Assembly: GCA_011316305.1 (NCBI GenBank)
Contig: SAUG01000067.1
Span: 248,001-312,000 of the forward strand
DNA: 64,000 nucleotides
Source: Rusavskia elegans
Taxonomy: Eukaryota > Ascomycota > Lecanoromycetes > Teloschistales > Teloschistaceae
Reading direction: 5' to 3'
The position numbers were made by a program, and so were the translations under genes. Below, piece by piece: positions 55,763 to 64,000 of this stretch; position 1 is the stretch's first letter; each line of letters begins with the position of its first letter. The notes beneath the pieces were generated by a model. It worked only from the letters and a program-made list of their open reading frames with translations, was not told where the DNA came from and searched no databases.

Positions 55763-57749
55763 ATGTCTATAGTTGCTGCGAATGAGCAGGGTTTACCGAC
55801 ATATGGCCGGCCATGGTCCCGCATCACTCCCAGGACGTGTCTATGGCCCCTCGTGGGAAGTCTGCTGGTAACATTCGGGCTCTCTTTGGGACTTACCTTC
55901 CGATCTGAACATCACTGCTATGCCGGTACTTGTGGGGAGTGGCTATTCCCTCTCCAGGCTCGCTTGCACGTTGTCATTTGGTACCTCTGGCTTTCAATCA
56001 CAGTCACTTTCCTTGCAGTAAGAGCCTTTCATCTTAAACTGCAAAAGGCGCTCGCGAAGCAGATATACCGCCGGAAGCTCCCCATTGTCAACAGAAGTCT
56101 TACAGTTGGCGCCGCTGTCATGGTCTCGTGGATTGTTGCACTCTACGCTCTTATCATCGGGGTATGGTGGCCTCGGCTGCATGAATACTTTATCGACCGT
56201 AGCCTTGCTGGAGGCATCCACGATGGAGGGAACAGACTCGCAGCGATAGCCTTGACAGGTCACATGTGTGACGTGACAATGGGGATGGTACTTGTGCCAA
56301 TTTCAAGGCACAGCGCTCTTGCATCCTTTTTCCAACTCTCCGTCTCAACAACACTGACTCTGCACATGCTATCAGCCTACACGCTTTTTGCTCTTGTTCT
56401 CGTACACACCTTTCTCTACGTCTCGTGGGTTGCTGTCATCCGTGGCATGTCAGCACACGCAAGGAAGGTACTACCGGTACTCAACCCTACATATCTCTAT
56501 CACGAGACTTGGCCCGGGAACACAACATCGCTTGGCATCTGGCGAGCATCTCTTGTCTTCACCGGCTTATTTGCGGTCGTCGTGATGCTTATCATTTCCA
56601 TCACCACGTTGCCCAAGGTCCGGCGGAAGCACTTCAATCTGTTCTACTTCACCCATCTCTTCAGCATATTGATGGTCATCGTGATCTGTCTCCACGCCAG
56701 CACGATGCTCTATTGCACAGCTCCCGGCCTGGCCATGTGGTGCCTGGATTGGAGTATGCGGTTACATGAGCTGAAATTGCTCCTGTATGGAGAGCTTTCA
56801 ACGTTCGGAAATGGATGGTACTGGTAAGACTCTTCCCTTCGAAGATTAGCACCCACAGACCTATACGGAATCTGATGATCACAGTATTACCGTGCCTATT
56901 CCGCGATCGCGCCTTGCAGGCTGCAGCTGCCGATCGCCATTGGCCCACTTTTTTATCCACCATGGTGATTCATCGACCCGCGAGGTCCATCCCTTTACAA
57001 CTATCACGCATTTAGCTACGAAAGATACTACCACACCGGCCGGGAATGATGAGATTTTGATACAATTCCTCTTCCGCAAAGTCGTCGCAGCCACCCCTGA
57101 TCCGGAGAGTATGGCCCGCCGACCATGGCTCTCGAAGATATGTTCTCAGCTTCGACGGGAGCCCGCAAAAAGCGCGCAATGGACAGAAAAGATCGCAAGC
57201 TCTCTGGATCACGAGATCGATCAGCGAAGTCACGCTTGTCTGGAAAGGAAAGAGCAGATCTTACACACTTCCGTTGACCTTGCCCTACGCCTCGAAGGTC
57301 CTTACTTTTCACCTGCGGATCCATCGCGCTATCACACCGTTGTGTGCCTTGTAGCAGGCACAGGGATCAGTGGCGCTATTGCAATCGCAGGTGCCTTTAG
57401 TGCCCTGCAAACATCACATTCGACTGCTGCGTCAGGAATTTCGAAGTCTGATTCATCCACATTTGTGTGGCGAAGGTGCGTTATTGTTTGGAGTGTTAGG
57501 GGAAAAGATCATATTGATCTCCTACCGTTGATGCCGACTTCCGAAGTTGAGCTGCAGGTTTGTTTGACTGGCCCGGGAAAACCCAGGCAAGACATCACAG
57601 CGATCCTCTCTGAGATCACCCAAAACATGCCTCCGAATGCGACTACTTGGGCCTACATCAGTGGGCCAAAAGGGTTTATTCAGAATGCGAAGAGAGTTTG
57701 TAAAGCAACGTCAAAGGTTGAGTATCATGCTGCAAGCTGGGACATCTAA
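55763..57749 (+). CDS. ferric reductase-like transmembrane oxidoreductase (FRE family)
   Basis: A flavocytochrome b-type metalloreductase or NADPH-oxidase relative moving electrons across the membrane. Exons are 55763-56823 and 56885-57749. The 61-nt intron has a GTAAGA donor; splicing gives 641 aa. The membrane part has the paired haem histidines in two helices: TLHMLSAYTLFALVLVHTF and THLFSILMVIVICLHAS, each H-x13-H. The flavin domain retains the FAD motif HPFTTIT. The NAD(P)-binding region has LVAGTGISGAIAIAGAF and ends with YISGPKGFIQNAKRV. The segment between the last helix and HPFT is short and divergent from typical FRE proteins, so the FAD domain may be reduced. A long hydrophilic insertion separates the FAD and NAD parts. 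Substrate metal unknown. Confidence 0.85.
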
Positions 57750-58162
57750 TTCACATCTGTCCCTAGTAGGCTTCGTCGTGCCTTAACAATATTCCGAAGC
57801 TCGATCAGCTCCAGCCACATGCATGAACCATGGTAGCAGATAAATTCGAGGGTTTGTGAATTTGAACGGTTCAACGATAGGACAGAAATCAGACCCTAAA
57901 TAATGCATTTATCCGTCATCTATCACAACAGGAGCAGCTTTTGAACGTCAGATTCCAAAGGAGCCACTTCCATCCTTCGATGTGGCGCTGGCAGAACCAC
58001 AGTACCGATCCTCAGATAGGAATACACCAGCGCTCCAGCAGAGTTTGACCTTGCCACCGAGGCGATGCTTCAACCCGTCATGGACACCCATGATAGGTCG
58101 ATAAATTTTCCTCCATAAGCAATCGCCAAACGGTGCGAGGTGAAGTGCTCCCCGACATCACA
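57750..58162. other. intergenic gap
   Basis: A 413-bp gap between the ferric reductase stop and the start of the rhodopsin-family gene. No distinct feature. Confidence 0.35.
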
Positions 58163-59892
58163 ATGGATGCAATGGACAGAAAGACTGTACTCGCAGCTCC
58201 TGCATTGAAACCGCCACCCGGTGCTACATCAGATTTTGTCAACCCGTACTCCCCCAGGAAGATCTTTATTCCGGCCAGTGCAGTATGCGTCTTCTTCAGC
58301 ACTGTATTTGTCATGATCCGGATAGGAACCAAGATAATCATGAAGCGGTTAAGGGGCTGGGACGACTGTAATTCCTTGTCAGATTCGAAGATCAAACATC
58401 TACCCCTTCGACTGGCAGGTCGAGCATCCGATACCTCGACTGCCAGCCAGCCAGATCGAAGACCTCACCCGTGCTTGAGATACAGGACGGCTTACAATGA
58501 TTAGACTTGTCTATCCTGGCAGTTGTACGATGAGACCTCATCCGAATAGTTTATACGAAGTATGAACGAACTGGTTGCTGACTTTGCTGCTCCGTGGGTG
58601 CCGCCTCAATCCCTTTTGGAAGTGGTGTGCATCAGTGGAACGTACCTCGTGCCCAATACATTGGATTTCTGAATTCTGCCTATACCAAAGAACATCTCTA
58701 CTGTATCGCAATCCTACCCAACGAGACATCTATTCTGCTGCAACAGATCAATGTGTTTATCCCTATGAAAAACAAAGTGTACTATCTTGCGTATTCCCTC
58801 ATTTGGCTTAACGCTATCCAATACTGCATCATTTTTTCCCTCCTTACCTTCCTCTGTGGACCTGTTTCGAGGATATGGGAAGGCAGTCCAGCCCCTGGAA
58901 AATGCCCAGATCAAAAGGCGCTTGGCTTTTCTGGATCAAGACTCAATGTGTTGAGCGATTTCGCGATCCTGGCTCTTCCGATGAGTAGTGTCTGGAGATT
59001 GAAACTGCCAACGGGGAAGAAGATACGAATCAGTGCCGCTTTTGCCACGGGCTCGTTGTAAGCTATCCATTCACTCGACAAGCATGACAATTGACACCAT
59101 GATATCTGCATAATTCGGATGTCCTGCAAGGGCCCACTGTCTTGCTGAGCGACCAAGGCCTCTGAATTTCAGACCAGTTTCGAGAAAATTGCTAATGCTT
59201 CATGGCAGCGCTTGTATCTCCAGTATTCTACGTTTCGTTGCCGGCCTCAGACTTTTGAAGACGGAAGACTTCACATTTGCGCTTGTCGATTTGTATCTTT
59301 GGACGTATGTCAAGCATGTGCCGCAAATTCTCCTTCTTGAATGGTGTGTGACAAGCTGACATGGTCCATCTTCTGTTCTCGTCCAGCGTGGCAGAGCTCA
59401 GCAGTGGCATCATATGTGGATGCTTTCCTACAGTGCCGCAATTCGTTCATTACGCCAAGTATCGCATATCGGGGTCAAAAGCCAGGAGTAACGGTTCGTC
59501 CCCCCCAACATACTGCATCGATTTCGAACAAGACAAAGACTCAAAGCTTCCAATGCGTCGGCTTGAAGAAACTTGTTACTGGATCTTTGAAGGTATCTCC
59601 AAGATCTATGCTAGGTTCCTCGTCGGACTCAACCGAGACATTCCATGCTTCGATGTATGTCGAAAGCCGAGGCAATGAAACGCACCGAGATATCTATGAA
59701 CGAGATGGAGGGAGCTTGTCTCCAAGACACGGAAGCAAACCAGAGGCCGGAGTGTCAATTGATCCTGGTCTGAAACAACAGAAGCCTCAAAAAGTGGTAC
59801 GAAGAACGAATGGAGGTGACACTGGATGGGGTAAGCTCGCAGTAGTCCAAATCTTGTCGCTATACTCCCCCATGTCAATCTTCCCACCATGA
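58163..59892 (+). pseudogene. rhodopsin-family (PTH11-like) membrane protein gene, probably inactivated
   Basis: Pieces of a seven-helix fungal rhodopsin-domain protein follow in order. Exon A (58163-58367) has SDFVNPYSPRKIFIPASAVC and GWDD. A short exon (about 58505-58558) completes the Tyr of the usual GWDDY and reads LSILAVV, but then meets an in-frame TGA at 58,531-58,533. Later exons are 58623-59057 (GVHQWNVPRAQY, YYLAYSLIWLNAIQYCIIFS), 59209-59304 (FALVDLYLWT) and from 59387 (AELSSGIICGCFPTVPQFV). All these junctions keep frame. The C-terminal frame is ambiguous: one frame stops at 59678, while another, more typical Ser-rich tail runs to 59892. Either the gene is a recent pseudogene or the exon around the TGA is wrongly placed. 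Confidence 0.65.
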
Positions 59893-60275
59893 TTATTGTC
59901 ATTCTAAGAATACTTCGATCCCCAGCGCAGTCCGTTACGAGAGGGTGGACACGTTACCCAGCATTCAATACTGGGTCCTTTAGGGCAAGGACTCGGGAGA
60001 CTCCTGTGGGGATTTGCCTTCACCATATCACTTGTGCAATTTACACCTACTTCTACCCTTGCGCCGTTTTCACCTTGTCGAATGACGGTATAGCAAAAAA
60101 TGGGTAAAGTCTCGGAACTTCCTTCGATCCATGCGATATGCGCGGATGGGCATGCACTCCTTTTGGCCAGAGACGTGGATTACATCATTTCCCTCAACGT
60201 TATTATACCTATACCTAAAATCCTTCCACTCTTGCAGTATTTCCTACTACGATCCTGGCATCGGGCGGGCCAACG
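59893..60275. other. intergenic gap, promoter of secreted protein
   Basis: A 383-bp gap. A TATA-like stretch (TTATTATACCTATACC) lies near 60,200, about 70 nt before the next start codon. No gene. Confidence 0.4.
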
Positions 60276-60761
60276 ATGACTAGATCACTCGTCTCTTTCC
60301 TGTTGCTTTCCTCATCGTTCATCGCCATTGGCAGTCTTACCCATCAGGTCACCGCTGCGGACATTGACGTCGAGTGCTGGCCAGGATCTACTATCATCCG
60401 CCCAACCATCTTTAAAGACTGTATCGACGCAATCAACAAGTCTCTCATGCCCCCTGGCACCGATTCAGACATCCCTCTCAAATTCAGTAAAGACCTCAAA
60501 CTCAACCCGGATTTCATGCTGCCGCATTTCTGGAAGAGCTGGAATGGGGATTGCGTCGTTGGGATCGACTTCGAGCGGAACGTTGGCGGATATGACCGGA
60601 CGACTTTGAATGATATCAAGCGTGCAGCCCTTGCCATTGCCCGAAAATGCGTGATTCCACCGCCGCACCTTGGGGGCATCGTTTATCCGCTTGGGTGGCA
60701 AGGCAAATTGGGTGTCACGGTCGGTGGTTTCCCTCCACGGGCGGACAGAGATGTTGAATGA
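60276..60761 (+). CDS. small secreted protein, member 1 of a tandem pair
   Basis: I do not recognise a named family; it looks like a secreted protein of plant- or host-associated ascomycetes. Single exon, 161 aa, ATG at 60276. The signal peptide (SLVSFLLLSSSFIAIGSLTH) ends near VTAADIDV. The mature part has four Cys at regular places: ECWPG, FKDCIDAIN, GDCVVGIDF and ARKCVIPPPHLGG, suggesting two disulphides. It ends with LGVTVGGF. The next gene on the same strand (61396-61974) has the same Cys layout and the same CVIxxPHLGG close. No enzyme motif is visible. Confidence 0.8.
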   Translation: MTRSLVSFLLLSSSFIAIGSLTHQVTAADIDVECWPGSTIIRPTIFKDCIDAINKSLMPPGTDSDIPLKFSKDLKLNPDFMLPHFWKSWNGDCVVGIDFERNVGGYDRTTLNDIKRAALAIARKCVIPPPHLGGIVYPLGWQGKLGVTVGGFPPRADRDVE

Positions 60762-61395
60762 TGACACTCTGTCCAGCGAGGGGGAAGGATTGGCTTGAAC
60801 GGTTGGTCATATCGTATATTACGTCTTAAAGCTTCCCGTCAGTCAGCTCATCAAGCGACGAAGCAACTGATGTTGTATCAATTCGATGACAACGTATACG
60901 AGCAAGAGCCATCAGGTCAACATAAAAATGGCCATCCAAAACATGTGACAACCAGGCAGCATGAAGGAATAGATGGAATCCATGAGAATTTCCTTGAAGA
61001 CAGTCTCGAATATCATCTCTACTTCACACCTCCATTCTTCTTCCCTCCTCACGACTCGTACCGGTCCAATTTCTTTTCCGCCAGTGGGTTGGTCGACGCT
61101 GCTGCTTGCACTTTACAAAGCGAACTGCCGTCCCGCCCTCCTCGATTCGAATGGAGGTATGTACTGGCGACTGGCGCTGCGGGAACCAGAATGGATACAG
61201 ATACCCGACATTTATAGCCTATGACCCCCACGATTCAACTCCGTATACCTGACATGGGTCAACCACCAGCATGAACAACCCTAAATGAGAGTCAGAACAT
61301 CTGTTGTATCAATGCAAATTCATAAAGCCCCCGATACACAACTTATAATTCCAAGCAAAGTTCCCATCGGAAGCCGCGAAATCTTTACATGAAAG
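60762..61395. other. gap between the two secreted-protein genes
   Basis: About 0.63 kb. An open frame (60,795-61,217) lacks an ATG start and domain features. The region probably holds the 3' end of the first and the promoter of the second gene. Confidence 0.4.
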
Positions 61396-61974
61396 ATGAT
61401 ACGCACGGTACCACTACACACGCCTCTTCTCCTCCTCCTTTCCCTCCGCCTCACTCTCCCCATCCTCCTCCTCCTCCTCCACCCTTCACCCACAAACTCC
61501 ACACCCCTCTCCCCCCTCCACCACCCCACAACAGACCTCCCCTTCAACCTCAACCTCACCCTCCCCCCCACCACCACCACCCCCCAAAACTGCTGGCACC
61601 CCCCCAACCCACCCCTAATCTTCGCCTCGTGCGCTCACCTCATCCAAACGCGTCTCGGCTTCCCCCACGACCTCGACACCCCCATGACATTCTCGCGGCA
61701 CAAGGGCACCCAAATCCTAATCCCCTACCTGGCGCCATCACCGCACTGTAACATCGTGATCGGCATCCGAGGCGATAAATTGATCACCGTGACGGAGACG
61801 TGGCGGAATGTGAGGGAGGAGGCGCTGAGGGTGGCGGTGCAGTGTGTGATACGGGAACCGCATTTGGGGGGGTGGGGGTGGGTGGGGGGTGGGGAGTTGT
61901 TGGTTAGTGTTATTGGGAGGGAGGTTGGGGATGAGGTGAGAGGGGTTGTTGGGGTTGGGGTTGGGGTTGTGTGA
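61396..61974 (+). CDS. small secreted protein, member 2 of a tandem pair
   Basis: Single exon, 192 aa, ATG at 61396. A long Leu-rich hydrophobic start (LLLLLSLRLTLPILLLLLHP) serves as signal peptide or anchor. A Pro/Thr-rich stretch follows (TLPPTTTTPQNCW). The core then mirrors the upstream neighbour: NCWHPP, FASCAHLIQ, PMTFSRHKG, HCNIVIG, VREEALRVAVQCVIREPHLG and ELLVSVIG. It thus shares the C-W start, the C-x2-x-I helix, the third Cys and the CVIxxPHLGG motif. The end is a Gly/Val-rich low-complexity tail coded by G-rich DNA. The coding strand is strikingly C-rich in the first half and G-rich in the second, so simple-sequence expansion probably altered both ends. Function unknown. Confidence 0.7.
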   Translation: MIRTVPLHTPLLLLLSLRLTLPILLLLLHPSPTNSTPLSPLHHPTTDLPFNLNLTLPPTTTTPQNCWHPPNPPLIFASCAHLIQTRLGFPHDLDTPMTFSRHKGTQILIPYLAPSPHCNIVIGIRGDKLITVTETWRNVREEALRVAVQCVIREPHLGGWGWVGGGELLVSVIGREVGDEVRGVVGVGVGVV

Positions 61975-62265
61975 TGGGGGTTGGAGTAGTCGTTGGTTTT
62001 TTGACATAGCATATTGCCCTTCGGCTTTAGGGTTATGTTACTCTCTTTTTCGATATGAATGCTATCGTCCTTTTTTCTCGTTATGCTATCTCTTCCTGCC
62101 CTATGCTTCAACGGGCAGACAAGGTCCTGAGCTGAAGCTGACATGATACAGATATATATTTATATATCTATCTATATTTTCACAGTTCTCCTTTACTCGA
62201 ATTGCCGTTTTCTCATTTGACATGACTGTCGGGTTGACTCCCTTTCGCCCTGCCAATCCCATTTT
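61975..62265. other. convergent 3' gap
   Basis: A 291-bp gap between the second secreted-protein gene and the end of the truncated SDR. It holds a TATATATTTATATATC stretch near 62,150 but no gene. Confidence 0.4.
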
Positions 62266-62635
62266 TCACGGGCCTTTACATACCTTCTCAAACACTTCCA
62301 CCGTATGCTTCCATACTTTCTCCGGTAACCCCTTTTCCCGGTATGCAGACAGCAATTTCCCCATCCCGCTAGATGCACTTTCGTTATATTGTCGGACGAT
62401 GTAGAATCCGCCTCCGGTTCCACCTTTACTGCTTTCTGCTCTTGATGGCCCGTAGGAAAGCTGGACCCCTGAGGCGGAAGAGGCGGAGCTCGATAGAGGT
62501 GGGTAACGATTCGATGTCGCGTGGAAAAGTTGGCGTTCGCCGCAGTCGGGCAATGAGACCGCCAGGAAGGAAATGAGTGGTTGGAATACAGTCGTATTCA
62601 AAACCCTGAAGTTCCGGCCGAGGGCGGGGGACCTA
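62266..62635 (-). pseudogene. 3' fragment of a short-chain dehydrogenase/reductase gene, truncated by a transposon
   Basis: Minus-strand translation from about 62,630 gives RVLNTTVFQPLISFLAVSL, then DCGERQLFHATSNRYPP and GGGFYIVRQYNESASS. It ends with YREKGLPEKVWKHTVEVFEK and a stop at 62,266. This matches the C-terminal part of a fungal SDR subfamily with ECGERHLFLATS and KVWxHT near the end. The Rossmann fold (TGxxxGxG, YxxxK) is missing because normal sequence ends at about 62,640, where the AT-rich block starts. Only a C-terminal third or so remains, so no activity is expected. The rest may lie beyond the window on the other side of the insertion. Confidence 0.7.
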
Positions 62636-62640
62636 AGGTC

Positions 62641-64000
62641 GATTTATTAGCGAACTAAACTAAAATTAACTATAAATCCTATTCTAATTTCTATAGCTAT
62701 AGAAATTATAATTTATATATCTAATTTAATTAAATTAAAATTTATAATAGTATTTTATTTATAAATTCTAGCGATTACTTCTAGGTATTATTATCTAATT
62801 CCTTTCCCGCTATAATTATATTTCCGCTATTTTCTCCTATTATTTATATAGATATCCTCTATTATTTAATCTATAGTAATTTTAATAAAACTATTATTAA
62901 TAGCTATAAAAGTCGTATATTCTTTAACTAAATAGAGAAAATAAAGCGAAATTAGAAAAAAAGCGGTAATATTATTATTAAATCGAAAGAACTAAATAGA
63001 AAACCGATCCTTTTTAATAAAAGAAATTTTAAATAATTTAAAATCTTTCTAAATTAAAAATTACTAGTCTATTAAAAGAAAATATAATAGTTTTTATATA
63101 ATTTTTATAATATTATTATTAGCTAACTAATATTTAATAGAATTTTTAAAAAATTCTACTATTTTTAAAAAAAGGTTTATTATATCGCCGTCTAGAGATC
63201 TGATAAATTAAAAAAGAAATAGCGTTAGTATATAGCTAAATAATATCTAAATTAAATTATTTATTTAAATAATTTCGCGGTTTATAAATAAATAGATTCG
63301 GTTTTTTTTTTCTATTAATTTAATATTAATTCGATTAGATAATAGAAAGTTCGGATAGAATTATATAGATATATTCTATAAAATTAAATAGAATCTATAA
63401 CGTTTAAAAAAATAGAATATTCTTTTAATATTAGATATAATAGAATATATTATCTAGAGGATTATTTATAGAAATTATACGAACGAGTTTTTTAATTAAT
63501 TTATTAAATAATATATTCTATTTAAAATAGATTTCGATAATAAATTTCGTTTAATACTAATATTAGATAATACGAAAATTTATTATAATACCGAGTTAAA
63601 AAATATATATACTATTATAGACGTAATATTAATATTTTTATTTCTATATTTTTCGAATTTTAATTCTATCGAAACTTTATTTATATTACTAAATATATAG
63701 ATAAAGAAAAACTATAGATTTCTAAATATTTATAGTAAAAAAAAAAGAATTTTTAGATTTTTTTAATAATATTATACGGTTTAAAATATCAAATAATAAA
63801 CTAGTAGATCTATTTCATAATATAGATTATATTTAAAGACTTTAAATAGAGATATATAGAGACTATCGTAAGAAATTAATTAAATCCAGACCGTTTATAT
63901 ATATAAATAGTTTTTTTTTTTTAAAATCTCTATCTATTTTACTATAAATTATTATTATTATTATTATTATTAATTAATCTAATATAATAGATTCGATTAT
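62641..64000 (+). mobile_element. second RIP-mutated block with a mariner-type (DDE) transposase remnant, runs off the window
   Basis: AT-rich, nearly free of TpG/CpA, with an abrupt left border at about 62,640. Plus-strand translation still shows a Tc1/mariner-type DDE transposase. Pieces include LDNRKFG-x-NYIDIFYKIK and RLKK-x-NILLILDIIEYI near 63,335-63,450. Then ILDNTKIYYNTELKNIYTII and FLFLYFSNFNSIETLF follow at about 63,555-63,690. These match the family's RKYGWSPxG, RWSILPAxTxDGYIEY, LVLDNAxxHH and LPPYSPDFNPIE motifs. Stop codons and frame breaks show it is dead. The right end is outside the window. Confidence 0.8.
63555..63695 (+). pseudogene. DDE transposase core remnant
   Basis: ILDNTKIYYN corresponds to the second catalytic Asp region (LDNAxxHH). 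YFSNFNSIETLF corresponds to the PDFNPIE region with the third acidic residue. Both survive in one frame about 40 codons apart, as in Tc1/mariner transposases. Confidence 0.75.

Noticed and set aside
60795..61217. 140-codon frame between the two secreted-protein genes
   Set aside because: Starts without ATG, lacks a signal peptide and shares nothing with the neighbouring secreted proteins.

Overview
The window looks like nuclear DNA of a filamentous ascomycete (Pezizomycotina). Genes are intron-poor, with short introns (mostly about 50-80 nt, GT..AG, CTGAC/CTAAC-type branch sites). They encode typical fungal families: FMP27, AIM6, Cdc25-type RasGEF, C2H2 plus fungal_trans regulator, FEX fluoride exporter, rhodopsin-fold/PTH11-like membrane proteins, ferric reductase and small secreted proteins. 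The gene-rich DNA is sharply interrupted by two AT-rich blocks almost free of TpG and CpA, the signature of repeat-induced point mutation (RIP). A class within Pezizomycotina (for example Dothideomycetes) cannot be fixed from the sequence alone.

Left arm (1-39 kb). A partial tRNA pseudouridine synthase (minus) diverges from a tail-anchored UBC6/UBE2J-type E2 (plus). Then come a hot-dog thioesterase (minus), a Cys-rich small secreted protein (minus), AIM6 (minus), the 8.8-kb bridge-like lipid-transfer gene FMP27 (plus, three exons), a five-exon rhodopsin-family membrane protein (minus), a Cdc25-type RasGEF (minus, three exons), a C2H2/fungal_trans transcription factor (plus, four exons), a fluoride exporter FEX (plus) and a membrane-attached SAM methyltransferase (minus). 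From about 36.7 to 39.2 kb the DNA is gene-poor and holds a frameshifted membrane-protein remnant.

Middle (about 39.18-48.37 kb). A RIP-destroyed transposon block. Minus-strand translation still shows Helitron hallmarks: an N-terminal Helitron-like motif near 45.3 kb, a helicase Walker A near 43.6 kb and helicase motif VI near 41.65 kb. A 1,557-bp foldback element with inverted repeats of about 614 bp, bordered by TA, lies inside the helicase at 41,714-43,270. The block also holds RIP-diverged tandem and direct repeats.

Right arm (48.4-64 kb). All on the plus strand are a GH16 glycosidase with a GPI-type tail, an Ala/Pro-rich surface protein, a CDF zinc transporter, a ferric-reductase-like oxidoreductase, a rhodopsin-family gene with an apparent in-frame stop, and two neighbouring small secreted proteins that look like tandem paralogues. 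The last gene trace is the 3' end of a short-chain dehydrogenase (minus). It is cut off by a second RIP block (62.64 kb to the window edge) that carries a mariner-type DDE transposase remnant.

Most genes are independent housekeeping or membrane functions, and no biosynthetic cluster, CRISPR array or operon-like system is visible. The least ordinary parts are the nested RIP'd Helitron/foldback structure, the transposon-truncated SDR, the secreted-protein pair at the transposon border, a MITE-like inverted repeat at 28.4 kb and a shared inverted-repeat motif at 36.8 and 54.5 kb. Exon coordinates were worked out by hand from splice signals and reading-frame continuity; no database search was possible.
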